Positions 1-10,589 of a stretch of DNA of 64,000 bases are shown piece after piece. Under the pieces are notes generated by a model. The model was given only the letters and a program-made list of their open reading frames with translations, was not told the DNA's origin and did not search any database. How positions within the stretch are numbered: the first letter of the stretch is position 1; each line of letters opens with the position of its first letter. A program made the translations under genes and the position numbers. The stretch is taken from positions 186,001-250,000 of the forward strand of contig JASANH010001537.1 of NCBI GenBank assembly GCA_030248295.1. Direction: 5' to 3'. Source of the stretch: Mesodorylaimus sp. YZB2_4. Its lineage: Eukaryota; Nematoda; Enoplea; Dorylaimida; Dorylaimidae.

Positions 1-60
1 CGCTTATCATATCATGACTGCTGGCCGGCTATAGGCAAAACGGGTTGTAAGTCGTGGGGA
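1..60 (+). repeat. 3' end of a SINE-A type repeat
   Basis: The first ~50 bases (from GACTGCTGGCCGGCTATAGG) match the 3' portion of the SINE-A copies ending near 13530 (plus) and 10600 (minus). The 5' part lies outside the window or is missing. Confidence 0.6.
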
Positions 61-224
61 ACTGGGGCGGCACGGGGCCCAACCCAGAAAAATTAAAAAA
101 AAACCCTACTGCGTGATTGAAAAGTCCTTTTGACGGTCACCTCTTCGATTACGATCCCATGCTACAGTATATAAATGCCGGTAAGCTTATCATCCCACTG
201 AAATGGCTCAGCACAAACACAGAC

Positions 225-395
225 AATTGTAAGCAGCGCACCCAAGCGGCGGGAGATAGTCGAGAACGAAGTCTCTGGGCAAAAATTCCGATTGGAGGTA
301 GGCGCCCCTAGAAACATCGACCGAAGAGGTTGACCTCTCCTAGGCAGGGGAGCGTATCGACTGCTCCTGACCGCCAAGAATGCTGGTTACATAAT
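225..395 (+). repeat. Dispersed repeat B, copy 1
   Basis: Contains GAAGTCTCTGGGCAAAAATT followed by a hairpin-like stretch near 317-350 and ending with a GCCAAGAATGCTGGTTACA block. The same blocks recur at 595-690, 14570-14745 and 49486-49715. No coding capacity is seen. The class is unknown. The rest of 60-1197 shows no gene. Confidence 0.5.
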
Positions 396-594
396 ATAAA
401 CGAAAAAACGAAGTTTTGGTATGTAGCCATTATATTCCTCGAAAGTGCCAAACGCGATACCACTCAGGATCACAGAGTTCCGTAAGATAATGGTCGAGAA
501 CTCGAAACTGTAAGAATATGAAATCCAGCGATGTTTTGTTATTTCGAGATGGTGAGACGTTGTCGAATGAGCACTTACACTACGACTACATAGA

Positions 595-690
595 TATGTA
601 ACCAGCGCACCAAGATTGCCGCGAGACAGGAGAGGCCGAAGTCTCTGGGACACAAAACTCCGACTATAGACCTATACTCCCCTGCAGCAT
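595..690 (+). repeat. Dispersed repeat B, copy 2 (partial)
   Basis: Shares the GCCGAAGTCTCTGGGACA block and flanking bases with the other repeat B copies; the 3' GGAATGCTGGTTACAG block is absent. Confidence 0.45.
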
Positions 691-1197
691 CAATCAAAGT
701 GATACGTCTCCTGGCCATACCCGTGTGCACGACGCGCTGATTTGATTACGCCGCGAGACCATGGTAATATCGATATACCTGTAGTTGGATAAATATGATG
801 ATTTCTGCGATCCGATAAGAATGACTGTATCGTCCAATTGATCAGCACTCTTCTTGACGCAACCTTTTGTGTAATCTCAAAGTCGTCCGCTAAACTCATT
901 TGGAGACCATGCAGCACAGCCGTAGCCCAAACGTGTGCGAACGAAACGAGGATACGTGAGCCATATGATTCCGTACTTCAGTAGAAAGCCCAGCATTGGA
1001 GACTCAATACAATATGTATGACCGGACCGTCGGAAATTATCCTTTAGCATTGTGGGTCTAAGTGGCTTGTATAGCAGGCACTTCCGCGCCTGCAGATTCA
1101 TGATCATAACGCTTTCAACTTTCACACAGCTATAACTACTGTACAAAGAGCTATACCATACTATACTGCATAATGCATATACTATATATCATATTCA

Positions 1198-2169
1198 TCA
1201 TTTCCTGTTTTCCGCTGCCGTTGCCGCTGCATCGGCGCTAATTGGTCCAATCTTATTCTTGAGGCAACACAAGAATTCCAGCGAGATTTGTTGAAATCCT
1301 TTATTGAATACTGCGAAAGCCACGATGTTCAGTACCGAATCCATACAGTATATCATAACTGGATATATGGTATAGCGTAATGGAAAGTGCACGCTGCCCG
1401 AGTTGTACAATGCGAGCAAGATATTTGGTATTACGACGCAAAATATGTTTGTGATGCCAATCATCAGCATACATTTGGCCAGTTTGATCTGTTTTCGTAC
1501 TCTAAGCATTTCGGCGTTGCTATTGGCTGGCATTTTCTTGATTCTTTGCCTCCCAACATGTACTCCAAGACCGGAGCATATAGTAGCGCAAATGCCACCC
1601 AAAACGGCAGGGCCATGCACCCCATAGATAGCGTATCGATCGCCTAGGATAGAGGGAGGGATACAAGCGGCAGATACGAAGTGATCGGAATTAAGCCAAG
1701 CCAACAGCCAATTGATACCCATGGAAATGACTCCTATCAGGAAGGAGAGTATGGTCAGCTGCCATAAATTACTAGGTGTGCAGTGATTGCGGTACCATAT
1801 CGGAGTGGACACAGCCAATAAACGATCCAGGCCAGCCAAAGCCAGAAATAACGGCAGCAGCTGGAATGTGGTGATGAATAGGTTAGGCCACATGATCCTG
1901 ATGCAGTACAGGCTGGTGACCAGGTCGAATTGGTAGACCGGGGTCCAGAAACCATGGATGGCGTGCATGAGACTATTCAATATGTGAGTTATAGTCAGTC
2001 CGATTAGGAGAGATGGCGATTTCAAGAGCCGTTTGGAATAGATAAAGGTGGCCAGGATGTACAAGTTGACTAATGTGCCCACGATTCCTATGCCTCCCAA
2101 GATCTGATATAAATAGGGACTGGGCGGAGGATCGTTGATGTAAGCTGAATAATCTCTAGAATTATTCAT
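1198..2169 (-). CDS. srsx-like seven-transmembrane chemoreceptor, intact
   Basis: Single-exon 323-residue protein with seven hydrophobic segments (about 23-46, 53-76, 94-118, 136-158, 183-205, 231-254 and 262-288). At the end of TM3 the DRY-like motif reads LDRLLAVSTPIWYR, with Asp115-Arg116; Cys89 before TM3 and Cys169 in the second outer loop could form the usual disulphide. TM7 ends LNIVAFAVFN. This layout fits nematode serpentine receptors of the srsx type, which act as G-protein-coupled chemosensory receptors at the cell surface, mostly in ciliated neurons. The ligand cannot be inferred. It is a more distant relative of the four plus-strand receptors at 19.6-33.2 kb and, unlike most of them, has no frameshift or stop. 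The start is the only ATG before TM1 and gives a short Asn-containing extracellular N-terminus. Assignment to srsx rather than a neighbouring serpentine class is tentative. Confidence 0.85.
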   Translation of the reverse strand: MNNSRDYSAYINDPPPSPYLYQILGGIGIVGTLVNLYILATFIYSKRLLKSPSLLIGLTITHILNSLMHAIHGFWTPVYQFDLVTSLYCIRIMWPNLFITTFQLLPLFLALAGLDRLLAVSTPIWYRNHCTPSNLWQLTILSFLIGVISMGINWLLAWLNSDHFVSAACIPPSILGDRYAIYGVHGPAVLGGICATICSGLGVHVGRQRIKKMPANSNAEMLRVRKQIKLAKCMLMIGITNIFCVVIPNILLALYNSGSVHFPLRYTIYPVMIYCMDSVLNIVAFAVFNKGFQQISLEFLCCLKNKIGPISADAAATAAENRK

Positions 2170-2300
2170 TTCCCAAAAATACAGTCTATGTCACTTGGCT
2201 CACTGGGTAAGAGACCACAGTAATCTGTTCCTGATCGGAAATAAGAAAATGACACAAGTCACAAGCGAATGGGTGTCGAGGAGGAGGTCATAGCCTCACG

Positions 2301-2312
2301 GGGTTTATATAA
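2301..2312 (-). promoter_or_regulatory. Possible TATA box of the 1198-2169 receptor
   Basis: Read on the minus strand this is TTATATAAACCC, about 135 nt upstream of the receptor start codon. Position and match suggest a TATA element; no transcription start evidence is available. Confidence 0.3.
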
Positions 2313-2736
2313 GGTAGGAATAATCAAGACTGAAAGCCGAGACTCAGGAAAATGCGCGGGGGTCAACTCAAGAAATTTCTAGGCTGAACATAAGAAATAA
2401 CTCTCCCCCTAATTTCAGGTAGGCCTACGACTGCACTATGTCATTATCACGTATTACAAGACCTTACAATGAGACAAACAGCTTTTTTCCAATCGCCCTC
2501 GACTATTCACGCGCCTTGGATGGAATCAAGCTAATGAGTGTAAACACGCGATGCGAAGCCCTCGTGAAAACGAAAAGGGCAAGCTAGAAATACTCCCTCC
2601 TGCAAGGACTTTGTTCGGTTCGACAGTGCGACAGACTTTTTGACTTCACACATGCACGGGGATACGAGTGAAACAGTACACGCATTACTTAGGGCAGGGT
2701 CATAAGACCCGCAAGTCATCATTGATTGTTGCAGCG

Positions 2737-2960
2737 GCCGCGATGGTGCACCAGTCCGGTGTTCGTCTCTCCGTATTGCTTGGGGGCGAGTGGTTGGACT
2801 CGTCCCAGGTTCGATCCCCAGTAATGGAGCTCAGTTTGCGGACCTTGCACACCAGGCCGTTGGTGACTCACCCAGTACCGTCGAGGTGCTCCCAGTGGAG
2901 ACACGCAGAGGAACGCTGCTGTGTGCGCTCGTCCCCGCAGAATTCTTCCATGTTTTCAAT
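2737..2960 (+). mobile_element. tRNA-derived SINE-A, internally deleted copy
   Basis: The 5' end is tRNA-like: a weak A box near 2742 and a perfect B box GGTTCGATCCC at 2808-2818. It continues with a unique body shared with 10590-11018 (minus) and 13203-13545 (plus), including GTACCGTCGAGGTGCTCCCA. Compared with those copies, about 100 bp of the body is missing. No coding capacity is expected. Confidence 0.65.
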
Positions 2961-3119
2961 GTTTTGGTTTTTATATTCCAATGGACCCCCAGCAAAAACC
3001 AAAACTTCAAACTTCCGTAATAAGTGACAGTTTTCAGTCAGGAATTGCTCCCTGCATCATCCTGACTCGATTGGGCTATAAAAACTTACCCTGCGCCTCC
3101 CCAGGCAGTTTTTATGAGG

Positions 3120-3821
3120 TCTAACAGTGCAGAAAATAATGACTTTCCCCGAGTGGACCCCCTTACGGGCACCCTACAACATTCTGGGGCAAAATCAATA
3201 GATACAGTATATACCCACCTACCTACATGAGACGCACATATTTACGCGGGCACATTTTTGCCCATAGAAGGAAATCAGTAGAGATTTTGGAAAGATTTTT
3301 GGTGAACACCTTCCCCAACTAGTCCCTCATGTCCAAACAAAATTTTTATCAGTTTTGGGCATGGATACACTAGAATAGGATGGGAAGAGGGGGGGGGGGG
3401 GGGGCGCTCGCCCACTGTGCGCGAAAGCGACGTTGATCGGCGGCGGTCAGCGCGACTTTTGCGAAAGACGGGTTTGTTCATCGATCCATTGACCTTGCAA
3501 ACTCCATCGTTTCCACCGAATCTATACATCATTTCAAAGCTGGAAATTCGGAGAATCCGACAGGCAATAAAAAAAGTAATTCGTTTTTGTTACTTTAAAA
3601 ATTTTTTGCGAATTAGAAATAAGTGATTTGGAGTGCCAGCGAGAGGGTGCTGTGGTCTGGTGATTACGCCAGAGCAAATGATCCGAGCTAGTTTTTTCTC
3701 GAAAAATCGAATTATCAGGACCTTTTTACATCTAAAGTGCATCTAATTCAGCCGAATATTGCTCGCCTTCTTTCTTTAAAGGTCGTCTGAAAATGACACG
3801 GTTTTTACGTGGCTTTTAGGA
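3120..3821. other. Gene-free stretch with a 16-base G tract
   Basis: No supportable gene. It holds a mono-G tract at 3389-3404 and AT-rich sequence. Confidence 0.5.
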
Positions 3822-4091
3822 ATGAAAGTCGATTTTTGCGCCAAATTAGAACCCTATATCGAGTCGCACAATCGGAGTCTTATTAATCTGCACGTCTGGT
3901 TTTGTCCAAACAAGTGTGGTAACTTGGATTGCATCATCAACGAGGATGGCAGTATTTCGGTGACGGGACACCTGAATCGATCTTTCCGGAGTGGTAACGA
4001 TGTAGTTGCAGCGATTTTGGATGGTTCGATTCAACAAGATCTAAGAAGCGTTCCACCACAACTTATCAATTTTCGAGTAATCTTTACTTGA
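3822..4091 (+). CDS. Unrecognised short open frame, possible exon
   Basis: An 89-residue frame that reads like ordinary protein (balanced composition, four cysteines, an acidic middle and a hydrophobic end), but I do not recognise a family. A TTTTAG just upstream of the ATG could be a splice acceptor and GTAATC near the end a weak donor, so it may be one exon of a larger gene rather than a complete protein. Nothing nearby gives it a role. It could be a chance open frame. Confidence 0.25.
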   Translation: MKVDFCAKLEPYIESHNRSLINLHVWFCPNKCGNLDCIINEDGSISVTGHLNRSFRSGNDVVAAILDGSIQQDLRSVPPQLINFRVIFT

Positions 4092-4286
4092 ATTCCGATG
4101 CGACTGATCCTGTCAACAAGCTTATCAGCAAACCGGAAATCGTTTAGCACAATTGATGTAAATTTTTGCCTTGAATACTCTTTGCACTGTTTGCGCTGTG
4201 TAGCCCTTTTATGTCTCAGGATTTTATTCCATTGATATTCATGAGTTGACAACAAGAATTGGTGACCGAAAAAGAATTGATATTCG

Positions 4287-4688
4287 TTAATTATCATATC
4301 GTAATTTCTTGACCTTCGCACGCAAAGGCACAGCAGGACTGTCATTTAAAGCACTCACACCTGCATTCTTGAAGCAATTCTTGAGCACCGAACATATGCT
4401 GACTCGGATAATGGATTCGAAATACCAATCCGGCAGGTTTTGCAGTAAAACAGCTGGCACTGCCGACGTACCTTGACAATACATATGTACCGGCGCCTCT
4501 CAGGCATCGTGCAATAAGAAGCACTGCAGCAATTCTTTTGCTCTGCCGTCCAGGTCAGGTAAATCCTTGATCGCACAAGTCCACAAGCTTTGCCAATTCG
4601 TGATCACTTCGTCGATTCTGATGAGCGCCACAATTCCGCCGATAAGTTTGGTTTCCTCCAAATTTACTTTGCAAGATTTCGATAACAT
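4287..4688 (-). pseudogene. Unrecognised degenerate coding fragment
   Basis: One minus-strand frame reads through protein-like sequence from 4688 to about 4345, broken only by a TGA at about 4500-4502. Both sides of the stop look coding (for example LPDWYFESIIRVSICSVLKN), and a donor-like GTGAGT follows near 4352. I could not place the family. A single stop in an otherwise coherent frame suggests a decayed exon. A sequencing error or a short unannotated intron is an alternative. Confidence 0.3.
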
Positions 4689-4765
4689 TTCGCTACACCG
4701 TGGCTAACATGGTTACAGAATTACTTCTCACAATATCACAGTTCAAATACAGGCGTACCGGTTCA

Positions 4766-4858
4766 TTAGCTGTACTGGTACAGTGCCGTGCCGTATCCTT
4801 CCGTCCAGCACCTTGCATTGGCACCATTGTATGGCACATCTATGAATTTGCACTTTCC
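4766..4858 (-). pseudogene. NlpC/P60-like family, 3' exon fragment
   Basis: The last ~30 residues of exon 2 of the family described at 6050-6495 are recognisable, including FIDVPYNGANARCW and a terminal GYGTALYQYS before TAA at 4766-4768. Upstream on the minus strand the frame breaks (in-frame stop), and no histidine region or exon 1 is found. It is a truncated relic, closest to copy A, which lies 1.2 kb away in the same orientation, so probably a tandem duplicate. Confidence 0.7.
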
Positions 4859-4972
4859 ATTACTCTATACCATATATCCAGTTATGATATACTGTTTGGA
4901 TTGCGCCGCGCGCCCCATGGATACACTTACGATATGGCCAGCCAACCAGCATATTTGAACTTATCCACTTGA

Positions 4973-6049
4973 AAATGCGACATAATCAGATACTCTTGGA
5001 CACGTAAATCATAAATGGCTCCTTTGAGGAAAATAAGATAATAAAATGTTCGAACAGTATTACCCCGTAGCAGGGAATGCGTGAACACATACGCATGGAT
5101 TAAAAAATTTTTGAATTTTTGCCTGTTTCTCGAGAGTGAGGTTTGACTTTACACTGCGGGCGAACCAACTATTCGGTACAGTATGTGCAGGGAAGCAAAT
5201 GGCCTATTATTTTAGAAGAAATCCAATGTTCTGTAAACAAAAAACATGATTATGCATAGCTCAATAATCAGTCTACTAACCTCAGCCTTCGCTTTCCAGT
5301 CAGTGTAACTCCCTTCCTAAAAAATGAAGAGTCGTTATCAGCTGACTAGGATCAAATTGTTTGTCTCTCTAAAACTGTCCGATCCACTTTGCAGTTGTTT
5401 TGGTTATACATACACGGTTGCTTACACGCAGCTGGTGCGCGTCAGCTAGCCACCGCTACTATCATGCTTCCTCGACATGTTGTCAAAGGTCATCTCGATG
5501 CTTAATAGAGCTGACGGGCGCCTGGTTGTATTTGCGTCTACGCTGCTTGTGAGAAGATCTTGTAAGAATCGAGTTCACGAAGAAGACAAGGAACGAGCAG
5601 TGGCATGCATTGAGCGAGAGTGCTGTGTCTGAAACAGTAACACTTAGTGAGTTAATGTGGACCTCTATTACGATTTCTGTAATCTATGTACAGTAGATAC
5701 TCTTATTCTAACATGAACACTGACTCGTCAGAACAGAAATGCTTCGAGTAGACAAGAAGGTGCTACCTGCCTTCATGGACGATGATGTAACAACACCCGT
5801 TTGTGCACATCGGGTGAGCTCAGCAGCACACTGTTTCCTGGCCTTGTCATTATGTGTTTGAGGGTTTTTGCAAAAATTCCCCGTAACAAATTCTTTGCAT
5901 CCACTCCATTCTTCTTGTCTTGGGCACTTTTACAGTTCTTAGATCTTAAACTCAAATTTGTACCAAAAAACCTGGCGAGCGCAGAAACCAGTGCCTAGGT
6001 AAAATATCACAAATATGTAAAGTTCGCAGTTATCCTGTTTGGGCGGGTG
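4973..6049. other. No gene recognised
   Basis: AT-rich sequence with no family-supported frame, no tRNA and no clear repeat structure. Confidence 0.4.
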
Positions 6050-6495
6050 TCAGCGGGGGTAGTTGTATTTGTACATCATGGTCCCATAATCCTGTGTCCA
6101 GCACCTGACATTGGCACCGTCGTACGGCACGTCGACGAATGTGCACGGGCAATAGGCGTGGCCGACGTAAATAGCCAGCCAGTGGAGGCTCCCAGGGAAT
6201 CCAACAATGTCTCCAGGTGTCACATTGTAATATGGATAAGTCCCGATTGGTGATCCTTGATTGTAATCCCTGGCCTGCGACAGAACAGCAAAGAATTTAG
6301 GGCATATTCAAAACCTATTGGAACAGCACTTACTGATCGATGAGGTTTTCCAAGAAGATCCGCAATCAGGCCACTGGCACCGGTGTAGTAGATTTGAATC
6401 ACTTTGTTACAGGCTTGTACAACATTGACGTTGTCTTGAAGACTAAGACTTATCAGACCGAGAATGACAATGGCAGCAAATGTGCGAGGGACCAT
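6050..6495 (-). CDS. Secreted NlpC/P60-like protein A, predicted inactive
   Basis: Two exons, 6334-6495 and 6050-6274, joined in phase 0 across a 59-nt intron (donor GTAAGT, acceptor CGCAG), giving 129 residues. It begins with a signal peptide (MVPRTFAAIVILGLISLS) and is probably secreted. The fold matches NlpC/P60 cysteine peptidase/amidases: helix motif ASGLIADLLGKP, then TPGDIVGFPG and strand LAIYVG, then a conserved CPCTFVDVP segment. In active enzymes the helix carries the nucleophilic Cys (CSGL), but here it is Ala; the histidine strand also has three extra residues and lacks His directly after PG. A hydrolase function is therefore unlikely, and a binding role or decay is possible. An in-frame upstream ATG at 6540 is less favoured because it would bury the signal peptide. 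Paralogues: B at 11669-12113, C at 17298-17749. Confidence 0.75.
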
Positions 6496-6540
6496 AGTGA
6501 GTTCAATAGGCGGAACCAAGTTCCAGTGGGAAGATGGCAC

Positions 6541-7922
6541 CTTTGGTAAGCAAGAAACTTATATAAGATATCACATTGGCATGAAGAAGTCGAAAATAAT
6601 TTCGGGTGTGCGCGCGAGTCTTCGATGAACTAAACGATAACATTCCTCTTTGCACTTTATGACATGCTATATTGACGCAACCTCGCCCGCCTTATCTCAA
6701 AGTCCAATTTTTCTACCTTTGCGCACTGCACAGCCCATGTCGTTGTCAGGCAGGGCAGACTTTTTTCACGGATTCCTAAGCTATTAGCTCGAGATGTTTT
6801 AAATTTTTACGGTACGTTATCAGACTTGATTCTAATATAAGTTGCAAAGCATTTTCTGAGATTGATTAACTTGTCAGGTCGTCTTTTTTGCATGCACATG
6901 GACTTATTACTATGACGGGTATTTGATTCGATCGAGATGAGGTAGTGTGTTTATGACTCAATAAAAGTGGCAGGTAAGCAAGGATGATGAGATGATAACT
7001 AGTTCTTACCTGTTACTGGGGTGCAAGGTACTCAGGCTACGAACTTTTTGAACTCCTTCGAGTATTTCAGGACGGATATTTGACACGCTGCCAATATCAG
7101 GCCAATTTTCTCTGCTTATCAAGGCAGCAGTTCAAATTGCAAATGTTATGTAAAAAGCCGATCTGAGAAGTGAATCAGTTCTCGATCCGATCCGACTGCT
7201 GGACCGACAGGATTGGCAACTGAAATTTTTCGCTCTTTATCTGCTAAAGAATTATAAGGAGTGCCATTATATGATGAGAAAGTTCCGTTTTTCCTCTCAA
7301 ATTAGCATTCAATCACACTTTATGCTCTGCTTATCTCCCACCTGTGTCCTTTGGAGTTGACTGACAGAGAGTGACAGCGAGGGAACATAGCAGGTTGGCG
7401 AGGACGCAGTGCCAAGTACGCCATCCCCATCAATCTGAAATTTTTTGAAGCGGATCGGATGGATCGGATCGGTCGATGCTGCCCTTGGACCAGGCGAGAG
7501 TAACCCAAGAAGCAAACGTGGCCGCTATCACAACATGGCATTAGCATGGCAATCGAATAATAAAACAAAGAGATCGTGAACTATTTGAGGCATATTTCAT
7601 ATCTTCTGGGAGTAATGATGACGATTTACGCATGAATGCTTTATTCTTAGACGAAGGCTCAAAATTTTGAATAGCCGCAGTTTCTCAAAACTGATGGTGG
7701 GGGAAACGACACGGTGGGGAAACCGTCACAGTGGGGGGGGGGGGGGGGAATCGACCAAGTGGGTAGAATCGTCTCACAATCATCAGTGCAGGCGGTCTTG
7801 CGCTTTGATGGTTAAAACGAAGAGGCTGAACGAGTTTGAAATTTTACGACAGGGCAGACACGATTTAGTACACGAACACGAGATCGAGATCACGGGATCA
7901 CGGGATCATCATCACATTGCGG
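6541..7922. other. No gene recognised; 16-base G tract
   Basis: No family-supported frame. A mono-G tract lies at 7733-7748, about 170 bp beyond the 3' end of the MSP gene. Confidence 0.4.
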
Positions 7923-8294
7923 TCACTCGTTGTACTTGAGGGCCATGTTCTTGCGGCGGACGATAGAATCGCCAGTGAACCAGTCGCGGCTGTACTTCTT
8001 GGGAGCACCGGCCGGGGAGTCGGTCCATTCGATGGTCACGCGATCCGACGACGTGTCGGCGCCAGAGAAGGGTTTGACCGTGACCCACAACGTGGTCGTC
8101 TCGCTCGGATCCAAGCAGCCGTTGGCCGGGTCGATTTCGATGCGGTCGGGACCGACGGTGCTCTTCAGATGAAAGCCGATGCGTCGCACGCCGCCGTTGG
8201 TCAGACGGATGCGCACTTTCAGGAATTCATCGAACGGCGCGTTGTACCACAACTGGTCGAACGGCACGGTCTTGATGTCGCCAGGGATCGACAT
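7923..8294 (-). CDS. Major sperm protein
   Basis: Single-exon 123-residue protein, essentially the family's normal length (C. elegans copies are 127). It opens MSIPGDIKT and keeps the family landmarks: YNAPFDEF, RRIGF, LDPSETT, DRVTIEWTDSPAG, DWFTGDS, VRRKN and a final YNE. MSP is an immunoglobulin-like fold that polymerises into the fibres driving amoeboid sperm crawling; in other nematodes it is also released as a signal for oocyte maturation. The frame stays open upstream to 8570, but residues before this Met match nothing in the family, so 8294 is the start. It differs from the C. elegans MSPs at many positions, as expected for a distant nematode. Expression in the male germ line is inferred from the family. 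Confidence 0.95.
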   Translation of the reverse strand: MSIPGDIKTVPFDQLWYNAPFDEFLKVRIRLTNGGVRRIGFHLKSTVGPDRIEIDPANGCLDPSETTTLWVTVKPFSGADTSSDRVTIEWTDSPAGAPKKYSRDWFTGDSIVRRKNMALKYNE

Positions 8295-8391
8295 GGTCAC
8301 CGAAGCTTGATGGCTGGACGCAACGAGAGATCGAAGTTGGCCGCACAGATGCTCGCTCAAGAACAGAATGATTGAACCTCTGTCAAGCAGC

Positions 8392-8400
8392 ATCTTATAA
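8392..8400 (-). promoter_or_regulatory. Possible TATA element of the MSP gene
   Basis: Minus-strand TTTATAAG about 100 nt upstream of the MSP start codon. Weak evidence: one short AT-rich match. Confidence 0.25.
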
Positions 8401-8599
8401 AGAATCATTTTGCAAAAAATGTAAAGTGTCAATAACTTTACGCTGGATTTTTCTGGGACGTTTGCAGCGCAGCGGAAGAGCGCTGTACAGTACATTCTAG
8501 CCAAATAATTCACGCATTGCACAGCATGTAACCAACGCGATTTAAATATCGAAGACGTTTCCAGGAACAAAATGCGAATTCGTCTTTACTGAAACTGAC

Positions 8600-9930
8600 A
8601 AAACTGGAAAAAAGGCAGTGATAAATGACTACGAAATCGCTTTTTTAATTGGTGGATCAATCCACTCAAGTTCAACGATTCTTGCAAATTTTTCATCCTG
8701 TAAAAGATGAAATGGAAGTCTTTTCAGATACTATTTCAGCAGAGACCAGCTTCAGAAACCAGGTCCGAGGGTGAAGACAGAAGACAGAACCCATACTTGG
8801 TATGCCCTATTTACTGTTTATTCCTCACGTAAACGCTTCAGCGCACTAAGATGGTGGGACACGCTGAAAACATAGCATACATAGATCAGTCAAAGAACAT
8901 ATTACAAAGCGACACTCGGAAGACTCTGTCGAAAAACATCAGTGCTGTATGTCCACGCCAATTCGGGACTCAATTCGCTCCATAAAATAATGGTCGAATG
9001 ATCAAGGCACTGCTCAAAAGCCTTGGTCCTAGTGCTATTTTCAGGTGAAAACAGTGAAGGCTCCTTGTTCACTCTTTCACTCATCCTCCAACACATGTCT
9101 GAAACGAGCATTCAGGCATCTTTCACAATTTGTGAAACTGAACTAGCTTCAGTTTGTGTCGCCTCCGCTGCCACCCCACAACTGATAAAAGGTGATAAAA
9201 GGTACATTCCCAAAGAAAACAAATAGTATGTATGCTGATCCATATATGTCAATGGCGGCCCTAATCGTGCCGGCGTCACATTGACCGCGAATGAGAGCAC
9301 ATCCAACAGTTTCGCAGTTGAAATAACAGCCGCTCATGAAAATCTTGCACTCCAATGTGCCCACTCATGATCTGCATGATCTGTGGCAGCGATTGTGTAG
9401 GAGAGGCGAACTGTGCTGCCGCTGATTAGTTGAAAGCACGGGGTACGGAGAGAGTTAGTGCTTTGAATGACCACAAGGACCAGTGCATATTGCGGATGAT
9501 GTCCGGCTATGTACTTCTGTTTAATTTGGGAATCTCACGCACGACTGGAGTGAGAATAAAAAAGAACAGTTTTTCTCATTCGAGGCCTTGCAAAGCCCAA
9601 GACATGAAGAGCCGGTTCGACAAGGGTGTTATCAGTTTCGGCAAAATTGTACGGCGACTTGCAATGAGCACATCGCCAAGTGGGCGAAACTGAGAGTGAG
9701 TATGACCAGTGTCCCAGAAGGCCTGCTGTAACGCCGCTTACCGTTCTGAAGTTTCGCTCGTCTCGTGAATCAATTACGCATGTCCACGTCACGACAGTGT
9801 GTGCGGTTTTTGCTGAGGAATCACTCATACCTGACTCAAACACACCATTATAGGGAGAAATCCCTGCAAATCCAAGAATGGACAAACGACCACAAAACTA
9901 CTTCAAATAAGCAAGAAATGACGGAGAGTA
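8600..9930. other. No gene recognised
   Basis: A short minus-strand frame near 9230-9364 has several cysteines, but no start, splice logic or family match supports it. Confidence 0.35.
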
Positions 9931-10048
9931 TGGTACGACCATACCACGGTGAAAATACGGCATCCCGTCAGATCTGCCAAGTCAAGCACCGTCGGGCCCG
10001 GTTAGTACTTGGATGGGAGACCGCCTGGGAACTCCGGGTGTCGTACTC
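9931..10048 (+). rRNA. 5S ribosomal RNA
   Basis: About 118 nt, close to the usual 119-120. The ends pair (GTACGAC with GTCGTAC), and the hallmark blocks TACGACCATACCAC, CATCCCGTCAGATCTG, TTAGTACTTGGATGGGAGAC and GCCTGGGAA are present in order and resemble the C. elegans 5S sequence. A run of four T (10049-10052) directly after the 3' end fits RNA polymerase III termination. In many nematodes 5S genes are arrayed with spliced-leader RNA genes; here only one copy is visible, so it may be a dispersed copy outside the main array. Confidence 0.9.
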
Positions 10049-10052
10049 TTTT
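10049..10052 (+). terminator. Pol III terminator of the 5S gene
   Basis: TTTT immediately after the end of the mature 5S sequence. Confidence 0.6.
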
Positions 10053-10228
10053 GCATCCCTCACAGAAGAATGCTGTTTTTCTGAATCGTGCAGTCTCTAG
10101 TGCACCCATGGTCGAGTCTTCGCTGACCCTTTTTGTTTTCCTGTTGGCCGTGCATTGCTTTTCTTCCAAAGTGACAATCTACGTGCAGTACAGGCGGATT
10201 TTGAGTCATGATCCTGATTACATATAGC

Positions 10229-10585
10229 TCACAAGTTCGACTGCCATCGATAATCCATCTCGAATATCAGACAAATTTGAGTCAGCTCATGACCAATCAG
10301 AACTGCGGACGCCTGTAGGAAATTTAAAAAGTCGATAAATTTTTGTGGAATAATTCGGGTGCACCGCGGTGTCACCAAAAAATGTAATGTATTGATGTAA
10401 CGTTGTTGTTCGAGCAAACGTGACAGATCTTCTTCGCGCTCGTACCGGCGGGTTCGGGCAGATCTTACAAGCGAGCGGTCCAAGGTCTTCAATAGCCCAA
10501 GCCTGGTAGAAAGGCTTATTCCTGCAGAGTATCGATCACTAAAACCCCGACTCCTCAACAACCCCCTCAGGCTTGTTCTAGACAT
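10229..10585 (-). CDS. Hypothetical 118-residue open frame
   Basis: A basic N-terminal half rich in Arg and a more hydrophobic second half; no family recognised. It abuts a SINE-A copy on its upstream side, so the promoter is unclear. It may be a real exon or a chance frame. Confidence 0.2.
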   Translation of the reverse strand: MSRTSLRGLLRSRGFSDRYSAGISLSTRLGLLKTLDRSLVRSARTRRYEREEDLSRLLEQQRYINTLHFLVTPRCTRIIPQKFIDFLNFLQASAVLIGHELTQICLIFEMDYRWQSNL

Positions 10586-10589
10586 ACAG

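Noticed and set aside
8295-8570. N-terminal extension of the MSP frame to 215 residues
   Set aside because: MSPs begin at the M-x-x-PGDI position; upstream residues match nothing.
9112-9364. Cysteine-containing minus-strand frame (CKIFMSGCYFNC), possible antimicrobial peptide
   Set aside because: No start, no splice sites and no CxC end as in CS-alpha-beta peptides.
10250-10378. Possible spliced-leader or snRNA (Sm-like ATAAATTTTTGTGG followed by a hairpin) downstream of the 5S gene
   Set aside because: No recognisable leader with a GT donor upstream and no snRNA-type promoter; the Sm-like match is short.
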